DNA from: Desulfobacterales bacterium
GTDB taxonomy: Bacteria; Desulfobacterota; Desulfobacteria; Desulfobacterales; UBA2156
Length of the DNA stretch: 36,306 bases
Assembly: GCA_027025555.1 (NCBI GenBank)
Contig: JALVQN010000109.1
Span: 1-36,306, forward strand
Direction of reading: 5' to 3'
Below the pieces are notes generated by a model. That model was not told the origin of the DNA. It saw nothing but the letters and a program-made list of their open reading frames with translations, and did not search any database. The position numbers and the translations under genes were made by a program. Shown in pieces: positions 1 through 10,006 of the stretch (positions are counted from its first letter, which is position 1; each line of letters starts with the position of its first letter).

Positions 1-357
1 GTTCAGATGAAAGAAGGGATCCTTGCCGCCTTCAAAGGGGACAATGCCTCGGCGGTGACCCATTTCAAAAAAGCCGTCCAAATCGAACCGGACAATGGAG
101 ACGCCCATTTCCAGCTCGGGGTGGCGTTGGGCGAGATGGGCCGATACGCCGAGGCCCTCAAGGCCATGGATCGGGCCCTTTCCCTCGATCCGGAACGGGG
201 CACCTTCTACTACGCCCGGGGCCGGATCCATCTTTTGGCCGGCGCCAGGGAAAAGGCCCTGCGCGATTTCAGGCGTGCCGCCGCCCTGGGGGACGCCGAT
301 GCCAAAGCCTACCTTGAACACGGCGCAAGGGAGGGGGCAGAGGCTTCCAGGCCCTAG
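1..357 (+). CDS. TPR-repeat protein, 5' end outside window
   Basis: The frame is open from base 1, so this is probably the C-terminal part of a longer protein; the first ATG in the window is at 7. The visible residues form tetratricopeptide repeats: helical pairs with spaced small residues, such as 'AVTHFKKAVQIEPDNGDAHF' followed by 'LGVALGEMGRYAEAL' and a third, weaker unit. TPR proteins are protein-protein interaction scaffolds, and nothing here shows the partner. The stop codon at 355-357 overlaps the stop of the hydrolase gene on the other strand, so the two genes converge with no room for a separate terminator. The TPR fold is clear; the specific function is unknown. Confidence 0.8.
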   Translation, partial: VQMKEGILAAFKGDNASAVTHFKKAVQIEPDNGDAHFQLGVALGEMGRYAEALKAMDRALSLDPERGTFYYARGRIHLLAGAREKALRDFRRAAALGDADAKAYLEHGAREGAEASRP

Positions 358-1181
358 GGGAGGACACCGGAGGCCTCCAGGAAGGCCTCCACGTCCCTAA
401 AGAAGGCGTCCCAGTCGGGAGGACAGTCGTTGTGCCCGGCCTCGTAGGAAATCATCTTCGCGTTTTTGGCGTTTTTAAAAAGCGTCACGCCGTGACGGTA
501 AGGGATGGTTTCATCCCGCGTCCCGTGAATGATGAGCACCGGCTGGGAATAGGCCCGGACCACGGACAGGTTGTCGAAGGGGTCTCGAACCAGTACGGCG
601 GGCATCAGGAACCGGGACGCAAGAGACCGGACGCTGGTAAACGTGGACATTAAGATCAGGGCCCTTGCGGGCCGGTGCGCGGCCAGGGCGCATACGGCGC
701 CGCCTCCCAGGGAACGCCCCATCAGGACGATGCGCTCGGCATCCACCTCCTTTCGGGACAGCAAAACGTCGTAGGCCGCAAGAAAAACTTCGGTCACCGT
801 CTTTTGGGAGGGAGACCCGGCACTCTTTCCATACCCCGGATATTCCACCAGGAACACGCCCGCGCCCATGTCCAGAAAGGGAGACAGGGTCTCGGGCCAC
901 ATATCGATCCGTTCGCCGTTGCCGTGGGCAAACAACACCACGGGCACCGGTCTTGCGGGTGCGGCCTTGTCCGGAAGCATCCAATAGGCCTCCACCGGAC
1001 CGAAAGAGGTCTGAAGCCACACCTCTTCCACATATCCGGGAAGCGTCAATCCTTCCGGCGCCGCCCCCACCATGAAACCGGGAAAGAGGATCCGGCGCTG
1101 GAAAAAGAAAAGAAGGCCTCCGTAGAGTGCGTAAAGGCCCATAACACCCAGAAAGACCTTTGAAAACCCCGGCAGCTTCAT
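354..1181 (-). CDS. alpha/beta hydrolase with N-terminal membrane anchor (BEM46/ABHD13-like)
   Basis: 275 residues. Residues about 8-27 are hydrophobic and follow a short basic N-terminus, so the protein is probably anchored in the inner membrane or exported. The hydrolase core has an 'FAHGNGE' oxyanion-type motif near 85, the nucleophile elbow 'GRSLGGG' with Ser157, a probable acid in 'HGTRDETIP' (Asp223) and a late His in 'EAGHND' (His250). This is the layout of the BEM46/ABHD13 serine hydrolases. The substrate cannot be read from the sequence; an esterase or thioesterase is possible. It lies 16 bp downstream of nfo on the same strand and is probably cotranscribed with it. The family is certain, the role is not. 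Confidence 0.85.
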   Translation of the reverse strand: MKLPGFSKVFLGVMGLYALYGGLLFFFQRRILFPGFMVGAAPEGLTLPGYVEEVWLQTSFGPVEAYWMLPDKAAPARPVPVVLFAHGNGERIDMWPETLSPFLDMGAGVFLVEYPGYGKSAGSPSQKTVTEVFLAAYDVLLSRKEVDAERIVLMGRSLGGGAVCALAAHRPARALILMSTFTSVRSLASRFLMPAVLVRDPFDNLSVVRAYSQPVLIIHGTRDETIPYRHGVTLFKNAKNAKMISYEAGHNDCPPDWDAFFRDVEAFLEASGVLP

Positions 1182-1197
1182 GAATCAGCCCCCTTCC

Positions 1198-2109
1198 TCA
1201 AGGATTCACCAACGCCCGGAGCCGGTCCAGATTGACGCGGTCATACTCTAGGGCCCCTTTGAATTTGGGGGTCTCGATGATCTTGGGGATGGCTTCGAAC
1301 CGGGGCTCCTGCATGATGAACCGGAAGGCATCCATGCCGATGTACCCTTCTCCCACATGCTCGTGCCGGTCCACCCGGGAGCCGAGCTTTCGCTTGGAAT
1401 CATTGAGGTGGATCAGTTCCAGCCGATCAAGCCCGATAATGTCGTCGAAGGCGGCCAGGGTCTTCTCATAGGCCTCTCGAGTGCGGATGTCATATCCGGC
1501 GGCAAAGATATGGCTCGTATCCAGGCAGACCGCCACCCGGTCCGGATCAAAAATCCCGTCAAGAATGGATCGGAGGTGTTCGAACCGCCCCCCCAGGCTG
1601 GACCCCTGGCCGGCCGTGGTCTCCAGCAGAAGCCGCGTCCCCGGGGCCCGGCAGGCATCAAAGACCCCGTTGATGGCGGCAATAATCTTTTGGATTCCCT
1701 CCCCCTCACCGGCGCCCATGTGGTTGCCGGGATGCAAAACGACATGGGCGATGCCCAGGGCCGAGGAACGCTCAAGTTCCTGGCGCAGGGCGTCCAGGGA
1801 CATGCGGTGTTTCCCGGGTTCCGGAGACGCCAGGTTGAGCAGATACGCCGCATGGGCGGCCACATGGGTGATGCCGGTGGCCCTTTGTGCCGCCTTGAAG
1901 GCGTCGATCTCTTCGGGCAAAAGGGTGCGTTCCTTCCAGGTGCTGGCGTTTTTGGTGAAAATCTGCAGCGCGGTGCATCCGTGAGCGGCGGCCGTCCGCA
2001 CGGCCCGGTCCAGGCCGCGGGCGATGGAAAAATGGGCTCCCAAGAGGGGCTGCCTGCCCCTTGACTTTTCAGGCGTTGTGCAGGTTGACGGATGAAAAGG
2101 CGTTGCCAT
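1198..2109 (-). CDS. nfo: deoxyribonuclease IV (AP endonuclease)
   Basis: 303 residues, a little longer than the usual 280-290 because of an N-terminal extension of about 20 residues before 'LLGAHFS'. Endonuclease IV cuts DNA 5' to abasic sites and removes blocked 3' ends, using three zinc ions in a TIM barrel. The metal-ligand motifs are visible in order: 'GAHFS', 'HAAYLLNLASP', 'LHPGNHMGAG', 'LLETTAGQG', 'CLDTSHIFAAGYD', 'LIHLNDSKRKLGSRVDRHEH' and 'IIETPK'. The ATG at 2109 has a weak ribosome site and a later non-ATG start is possible, since family members normally begin close to 'LLGAH'. It is divergent from the sigma-54 activator gene and probably leads the nfo-hydrolase pair. Confidence 0.95.
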   Translation of the reverse strand: MATPFHPSTCTTPEKSRGRQPLLGAHFSIARGLDRAVRTAAAHGCTALQIFTKNASTWKERTLLPEEIDAFKAAQRATGITHVAAHAAYLLNLASPEPGKHRMSLDALRQELERSSALGIAHVVLHPGNHMGAGEGEGIQKIIAAINGVFDACRAPGTRLLLETTAGQGSSLGGRFEHLRSILDGIFDPDRVAVCLDTSHIFAAGYDIRTREAYEKTLAAFDDIIGLDRLELIHLNDSKRKLGSRVDRHEHVGEGYIGMDAFRFIMQEPRFEAIPKIIETPKFKGALEYDRVNLDRLRALVNP

Positions 2110-2129
2110 TTTCTACATTTTTGTATTAT
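2103..2129 (+). promoter_or_regulatory. possible sigma-70 promoter of the sigma-54 activator gene
   Basis: TTGCCA at 2103-2108 and TATTAT at 2124-2129 lie on the plus strand with 15 bp between them, in an AT-rich stretch just before the activator gene. The boxes fit moderately but the spacing is short, and the -35 box overlaps the nfo start codon. This is a weak prediction; no sigma-54 site is seen here. Confidence 0.25.
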
Positions 2130-2154
2130 TTTTCAGCCATCGTTTCAAAGACCC

Positions 2155-2181
2155 GCCCGGGGCCGGGAAACGGCCCCGGGC
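2155..2181 (+). promoter_or_regulatory. 10-bp perfect hairpin in the leader of the sigma-54 activator mRNA
   Basis: GCCCGGGGCC (2155-2164) and GGCCCCGGGC (2172-2181) are exact reverse complements around a 7-base loop. There is no T-run after it on either strand, so it is not a standard intrinsic terminator. It ends 33 bases before the chosen ATG at 2215 and could stabilise the mRNA, affect translation, or shield nfo and the activator gene from each other. Confidence 0.5.
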
Positions 2182-2214
2182 ACCGATCCCAACCCGGATG
2201 CAAGGAGCTGCTCC

Positions 2215-3738
2215 ATGGAGCGCATCGAAGAGATTACCCTGCTTTATGAAATCAGCAAGGCCCTCCATGAACACCTGGACCTGCGCAGGTCTTTATACAG
2301 GGTTTTGGAAATCCTGTCCAATTCCATGAACATGACCCGGGGCACCATATCCATCCTGGACCCGGTCAAAGACGAAATCCACATCGAGGTGGCCCACGGT
2401 CTTTCCAGATCCGCCATCGCCCGGGGCAGATACAAGGTGGGCGAAGGCATCACGGGGCGCGTCATCGAGGGCGGAAAGCCCATCATCATTCCCAGGATCA
2501 GCCAGGAACCCCAGTTTTTGGACCGTACCGCCTCCCGGCGATCCAAGACCGACGAGGAGCTTTCCTTCATCTGCGTCCCCATCAAAAAAGGAAGGCGGGT
2601 CATCGGCGCCCTGAGTGCCGATCGCCCCTTTGACCCAGACTATCTGCTGGAGGAGGGGCTTCAATTGCTCTCGGTGGTGGCCGCCATGGTGGCCCAGCAT
2701 GTCATCAACCTGGAGACCATCCGCCTGGAAAAGGAACAGCTCAAAGAAGAGAACCGCCGCCTTAAAAACGCCCTTACAAACCGGTATCGCTTCACCAATA
2801 TCGTGGGAAACAGCAACAAGATGCGCGAGGTGTTCCAGATGATCGCCCAGGTTTCCAAGAGCAACGCCACGGTGTTGATCCGGGGGGAAAGCGGCACCGG
2901 CAAGGAACTCGTGGCAAGCTCCATCCATTACAACAGCCCCCGGGCCGGCGCTCCCCTGGTCAAGGTCAACTGCGCGGCCCTGCCCGCCCCGCTCATCGAA
3001 AGCGAACTCTTCGGGCATGAAAGGGGCGCCTTCACCGGAGCGATCCGGAAAAAGATCGGGAAATTCGAGCTGGCGGACAAAGGCACCATCTTCCTCGATG
3101 AAATCGGGTCCCTCCAGGTGGACCTCCAGGTCAAGCTGCTCCGGGTGCTCCAGGAAAAGGCCTTCGAAAGGGTAGGGGGGCACCGGACCCTGAACGTCGA
3201 CGTGCGCATCATCGCGGCCACCAACAAAGACCTCGAAAAGGCGGTGGAAGAAGAAACCTTTCGGGGCGATCTTTACTACCGCCTCAATGTCTTTCCCATC
3301 TACATGCCCCCCTTGAGGGAAAGGAAGACCGACATTTTGCTTCTGGCCGATTTCTTCCTGGAAAAGTACGCCCGCAAAAACCGAAAGAGGATCCGCCGCT
3401 TTTCCACCCCGGCCATCGACATGCTCATGCAGTACCACTGGCCCGGGAATGTGCGGGAGCTGGAAAACTGCATCGAACGGGCGGTGCTATTGTGCGAGGA
3501 AGGGGTCATCCACAGCTACCACCTGCCCCCCACCCTCATGACCGGCACCGAATCCGACACGCTCCCGGCCCGTTCCCTGGAGGAAGCCGTGGAAAACCTG
3601 GAGCGGGAGATGATCATCGATGCCTTGAAAAACACCCGCGGAAACAGCACCCGGGCCGCCGCCCTCCTCAAGACCACCCTGCGCAAGTTCGCTTACAAGG
3701 CCAAGCGATACGGCATCGACTACCGGCGGTACCGCTGA
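2215..3738 (+). CDS. NifA-like sigma-54-dependent transcriptional activator (GAF-AAA+-Fis HTH)
   Basis: 507 residues from the ATG at 2215, chosen over the track start at 2092 because AAGGAG lies 7 bases upstream (2202-2207) and family members begin like 'MERIEEITLLYEISKAL'. Domains in order: GAF sensor (about 20-170), a short linker helix, AAA+ sigma-54 interaction domain with Walker A 'GESGTGKE' (about 223), the sigma-54 contact loop 'GAFTGA' (about 271) and Walker B 'GTIFLDEIG', then a C-terminal Fis-type helix-turn-helix ending 'FAYKAKRYGIDYRR', which resembles NifA. There is no phospho-receiver domain, so it is not NtrC. No nif genes are visible. It may activate the sigma-54 promoter upstream of glnD, which is inference from proximity. 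It converges with glnA. Confidence 0.88.
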   Translation: MERIEEITLLYEISKALHEHLDLRRSLYRVLEILSNSMNMTRGTISILDPVKDEIHIEVAHGLSRSAIARGRYKVGEGITGRVIEGGKPIIIPRISQEPQFLDRTASRRSKTDEELSFICVPIKKGRRVIGALSADRPFDPDYLLEEGLQLLSVVAAMVAQHVINLETIRLEKEQLKEENRRLKNALTNRYRFTNIVGNSNKMREVFQMIAQVSKSNATVLIRGESGTGKELVASSIHYNSPRAGAPLVKVNCAALPAPLIESELFGHERGAFTGAIRKKIGKFELADKGTIFLDEIGSLQVDLQVKLLRVLQEKAFERVGGHRTLNVDVRIIAATNKDLEKAVEEETFRGDLYYRLNVFPIYMPPLRERKTDILLLADFFLEKYARKNRKRIRRFSTPAIDMLMQYHWPGNVRELENCIERAVLLCEEGVIHSYHLPPTLMTGTESDTLPARSLEEAVENLEREMIIDALKNTRGNSTRAAALLKTTLRKFAYKAKRYGIDYRRYR

Positions 3739-3788
3739 AGCCGTCCCGGCGGATGCCGCTTTCAGGAAGCGCGCCTTGCTTTTCGCGG

Positions 3789-3811
3789 GATCGGCCCGGG
3801 ACGGCCCGATC
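3789..3811. terminator. candidate bidirectional terminator between activator gene and glnA
   Basis: GATCGGCC (3789-3796) and GGCCCGATC (3803-3811) pair with one bulged base around a 6-base loop, in the 100-bp gap between two convergent genes. The stem is strong but no clear U-run follows on either strand, so termination could be weak or factor-assisted. Confidence 0.4.
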
Positions 3812-3838
3812 AAGGGACCGCCCCGGGGAAGGAAGGGA

Positions 3839-5254
<1,416 letters not shown>

Positions 5255-5299
5255 GAGCATGCCTCCTTTGATGTAAAGATTGGATTGGAATTGAAACAA

Positions 5300-5312
5300 G
5301 CTTCAGTGAAGC
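5300..5312. repeat. short inverted repeat in the glnB-glnA gap
   Basis: GCTTC-AGT-GAAGC lies between glnB and glnA, with a T-run (5316-5320) after it only on the plus strand, where no gene is being transcribed. On the gene strand it could be a weak attenuator or processing stem, or chance. Confidence 0.2.
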
Positions 5313-5354
5313 CTCTTTTTGGGCCATCAAAATCCATAAGGGGCCTTTTTTTCA

Positions 5355-7066
<1,712 letters not shown>

Positions 7067-7085
7067 GACAATCTCCTTTCTCCAT

Positions 7086-9788
7086 TTATCTGAAGGGTTC
7101 TTGTCCTTTTTTCTGCTCCGGGACCTTTCCGGGAGGGACCGGCGGGATCCCCCCCTTTCCGGTCAAGGGATCTTTCAAGGCCGCTTCCAGGGCGGAGCGG
7201 ATCCGGGCTTCCTGGGCGGGGGTGTCCGCTTTCTGGCCTTCCAGATCCCGGACGTAAAAGACATCCACCACCTGATCCACCTTGGTGGCGATCTTGGCCA
7301 CCCGGATGTCGAGGCCGCACCGGAAGATGGCGTCGCTGACCCCGTAAAGGAGCCCGGGAAAATCGTCGGCCACCACTTCAATGAGGGTGAAAAAACTGGA
7401 ACCGGCATTGTCCACGGACACCCGGAAAGGCCGCCTGGTCCCGCGGATACGGGGCACGCCGCCTGTCGAAAATTTGTCCTTGAGGGCCCGGGAGAGGTCC
7501 AGGCTCCCGGCAAGGACCGCATCCAGGTGCATTTTGGCCCGAATCCAGCGCTCTTTTTCGAACAACCGATCCGGCGGGGGTTTCACCGTGAAAAGATCCA
7601 GGGCGGTCTGGTTTTTCCATGTAAAGGCCTGGGCATCCAGGATGTCGATGCCGTTGAGGGTGAAGACGCCGGCGATCATCGAAAAAAGGCCGGGCCGGTC
7701 CTTGGCGCACACTGTGATCTCCCGGAGGGAGGGATCCTTCCCTTGGACCACCTGCCAGACGGCCCCCTGACCCTTCAATTGCCGGTACAAGGCGATGTGG
7801 TTTAAGATGGCCCTTTGGGGGACGGCGATGAGATAGCGGGGGGACATGGCCTCCAGCAGCGCCGCCACCGCCGCCCTTTCTTCGGGCGTTTCCACCGCCT
7901 CCACCAGGGCCCGCCGCTTCCGGTGCACGGCCTCCATGGCTTCCCGGCTCGCCAGCTCTCCCCTTTCCAAGATCCTCAAGGTCTTGAGGAACAGGTCCTT
8001 CAAGAGGGCCGCGGTCCAGCTGTTCCAGGCCTTGGGGCCGGTGGCCGCGGCGTCGGCCGCGGTGAGGAGGTAGAGCATCTTCAGCCGTTCCGGGTCCTTG
8101 ACCCGCCGGGCGCAGTAAATGGCCGTCTCTTCGTCTTGAAGGTCCCGCCGCGTGGCGGTCTTCATGAGGAAGAGGTGCTCTTTCACCAAGAAAGCGACGG
8201 CTTTTGCATCGGCCGGGCTGTAGCCCTTGGCCGTCATCACGGCCTGGGCCGTGACGGCACCCTTTTGCGCATGATCCCCCCTGGAGGTGCCCTTCCCGAT
8301 GTCATGGAGCAAGGCCGCCCAAAGGAGCCGTTTCCGGTTTTTGATCTCAAAAAAGAGTCTCGTCAACAAGGGGTCCGGAGAAGTGGCTTCCTCACGGAAA
8401 CCGTGGAGGGCCTCCACCGTGTGCAGAAGATGCAGGTCCACGGGAAAAAGATGATAGGCGTCGTACTGGATGCGGTGGAGCACCCCTTTGAACTCGGGGA
8501 TGAAGGCCGACAAAAACCCGGAATCCAGCATCTCCCTGAGTACCCGGTGGGCTTGACGGCCCAAAAGGATCCGCTCGAAAGAACGGCGGACGACGGGGGA
8601 GGACCCCTCGACGAGGGGGGAAAGCTCCTGGATCAATCGCTTGGCCTCTCCGCTTAAGGGGATCTTCAAGCGAAGGCTTTGTTCAAAAATCTGAACCAAA
8701 AGGGCGGGGGCTTTCACGACCTGCTCGGGCGCCTCGAAGTAAAGCATGTCGTCTTCCACGAAAAGACCCGGGATGCCGGCCTTTGGTCGGGCCCTTTTCT
8801 TCCTTCCCGAGGGCCTGTCCAGGCCCTGTTCATACAGGAAGCGCAGGTGCTGGGATTTGATGAAATCCATGTGACCGTGCAGGATGCTGAGGAAGACTTC
8901 CACGGGCTCCTGACCGTCGGTCTTCTTGAAACCCATGGCATCGGCGAGGGCGATCTGGTTTTCAAAAAGGAGCCGATCCCACTTCCTGCCCGAAAGAAGA
9001 TGAAGGCGGTTCCGGACCTCCCAGATGAAGGCCAGGGCCCGTTGCAGGCGCTCGAATTCCCTGTGGGAGAGGCACCCCCCATACTCCAGTTCCCGGGGCG
9101 TCCTCAGGTCAAAGAGGATCCGGGCAATCCACAGCATGGTGTGATAATCCCTCAGGCCGCCTTGACCCTCCTTGAGATGCGGTTCCAAGAGACTGCTGGA
9201 ATCGCCGAACTGGAAATGGCGATTGCGGTTGGCCCGGACCAGCCGCTTGACGACCGTCTTGCCATGCTTTTTCAGGAGGGTCTCCCGGAGGGCTTCGGCC
9301 AGCCGGACGGCCACATTCGAAATGCCGCAAATGAACCGGGCATCCAACAGGGGCGTGAGGGATTCGAAATCCTTTTTGCCCAGCGCCAGGCTCTCCTTCA
9401 CGGTCCGCACCGCATACCCGACCTCCATGCCCATGTCCCACAGGGGATAGACCAGCTCCCGAATCAAGGCTTCGGCCTTTCGAGGCACCTTCTTTTCAAA
9501 CAAGAACAAGAGATCCACGTCTGAATGGACACATTGCTCCTTCCGTCCATACCCCCCCAGGGCGACGATGGCGTAGGGATTGGCGTTGATCTTCAACAGG
9601 GGGCCGATTCTTGACGATGCAAAGGCCGTGTGGAAATAAGCGTCGAAGATCTTGGCATGCTCCTGGAGAAAATCCGGGGCGCAAAGGGAGGCTTGGGCCT
9701 TGAAAAGCCGCTGACGTTGCCTTCTCAAGGCCGCGGCGGCATCATGACTTTTGGCGTCTGCCGCCGGGGTTTCTTCCATCAATGCCAC
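7086..9788 (-). CDS. glnD: PII uridylyltransferase / uridylyl-removing enzyme
   Basis: About 900 residues from a GTG at 9788, preferred to the track ATG at 9839 because AAGGAGG lies 9 bases upstream of the GTG; an ATG at 9779 is the alternative. GlnD is the glutamine sensor that adds UMP to PII when glutamine is scarce and removes it when plentiful. Domain order is classic: nucleotidyltransferase 'GGYGRKEQ...SDVDLL' (about 78-95), the central helical region, the HD phosphohydrolase domain with 'LLHDIGKG', and two C-terminal ACT domains, 'CAKDRPGLFSMIAGVF' and 'VADDFPGLLYGVSDAIF', which bind glutamine in the family. It is the first gene after the sigma-54 promoter at 9857-9872. The C-terminus ends in a short charged tail. 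Confidence 0.96.
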   Translation of the reverse strand: MALMEETPAADAKSHDAAAALRRQRQRLFKAQASLCAPDFLQEHAKIFDAYFHTAFASSRIGPLLKINANPYAIVALGGYGRKEQCVHSDVDLLFLFEKKVPRKAEALIRELVYPLWDMGMEVGYAVRTVKESLALGKKDFESLTPLLDARFICGISNVAVRLAEALRETLLKKHGKTVVKRLVRANRNRHFQFGDSSSLLEPHLKEGQGGLRDYHTMLWIARILFDLRTPRELEYGGCLSHREFERLQRALAFIWEVRNRLHLLSGRKWDRLLFENQIALADAMGFKKTDGQEPVEVFLSILHGHMDFIKSQHLRFLYEQGLDRPSGRKKRARPKAGIPGLFVEDDMLYFEAPEQVVKAPALLVQIFEQSLRLKIPLSGEAKRLIQELSPLVEGSSPVVRRSFERILLGRQAHRVLREMLDSGFLSAFIPEFKGVLHRIQYDAYHLFPVDLHLLHTVEALHGFREEATSPDPLLTRLFFEIKNRKRLLWAALLHDIGKGTSRGDHAQKGAVTAQAVMTAKGYSPADAKAVAFLVKEHLFLMKTATRRDLQDEETAIYCARRVKDPERLKMLYLLTAADAAATGPKAWNSWTAALLKDLFLKTLRILERGELASREAMEAVHRKRRALVEAVETPEERAAVAALLEAMSPRYLIAVPQRAILNHIALYRQLKGQGAVWQVVQGKDPSLREITVCAKDRPGLFSMIAGVFTLNGIDILDAQAFTWKNQTALDLFTVKPPPDRLFEKERWIRAKMHLDAVLAGSLDLSRALKDKFSTGGVPRIRGTRRPFRVSVDNAGSSFFTLIEVVADDFPGLLYGVSDAIFRCGLDIRVAKIATKVDQVVDVFYVRDLEGQKADTPAQEARIRSALEAALKDPLTGKGGIPPVPPGKVPEQKKGQEPFR

Positions 9789-9856
9789 GGCGTTTCTCCT
9801 CCTTAACCCTTTCCCCAGGTCTTTCGATGACCCGGCCACAGAACCTTTCCATCAGA

Positions 9857-9872
9857 GCAAGGCTTGTGCCAA
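9857..9872 (-). promoter_or_regulatory. sigma-54 (-24/-12) promoter of the glnD-amtB-glnB-glnA genes
   Basis: On the minus strand the sequence reads TTGGCACA-AGCC-TTGC, with the invariant GG and GC ten bases apart. It matches the sigma-54 consensus TGGCACG-N4-TTGC at all but one specified base. The predicted transcription start is near 9845, giving a leader of about 57 bases to the GTG of glnD. It needs an AAA+ activator such as the one encoded at 2215-3738. Confidence 0.85.
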
Positions 9873-9949
9873 GGCGGTTGATATATCTTTTGTTTCAATG
9901 ATTTCAATTAATTATATGATTTTGGGAAAACGACTCATTAAAAATAAAA

Positions 9950-9993
9950 TTAACAATTATGTAATAAATAGCTCATAAATTACAATTATGTAA
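9950..9993. repeat. two tandem dyads upstream of the sigma-54 promoter (candidate enhancer)
   Basis: TTACAATTATGTAA at 9980-9993 is a perfect inverted repeat (TTACA-N4-TGTAA). A second copy, TAACAATTATGTAA, at 9951-9964 differs by one base. They are 29 bp apart, about 105-150 bp upstream of the predicted start at 9845, which is the usual distance for sigma-54 activator sites. They lie in a sharply AT-rich stretch (about 9880-10000) between glnE and glnD. They match neither the NifA (TGT-N10-ACA) nor the enteric NtrC consensus. Confidence 0.55.
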
Positions 9994-10006
9994 ATAAATT
10001 CAGCCG

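Noticed and set aside
5255-5354. Sigma-54 promoter for glnA in the glnB-glnA gap
   Set aside because: The closest candidate (TGGCCC then GGC) has the GG and GC eleven rather than ten bases apart and poor flanking bases.
9880-10000. AT-rich patch as a replication origin or foreign insert
   Set aside because: No DnaA boxes or mobile-element ends were seen. Its position upstream of a sigma-54 promoter, with paired dyads, is better explained as an enhancer region.
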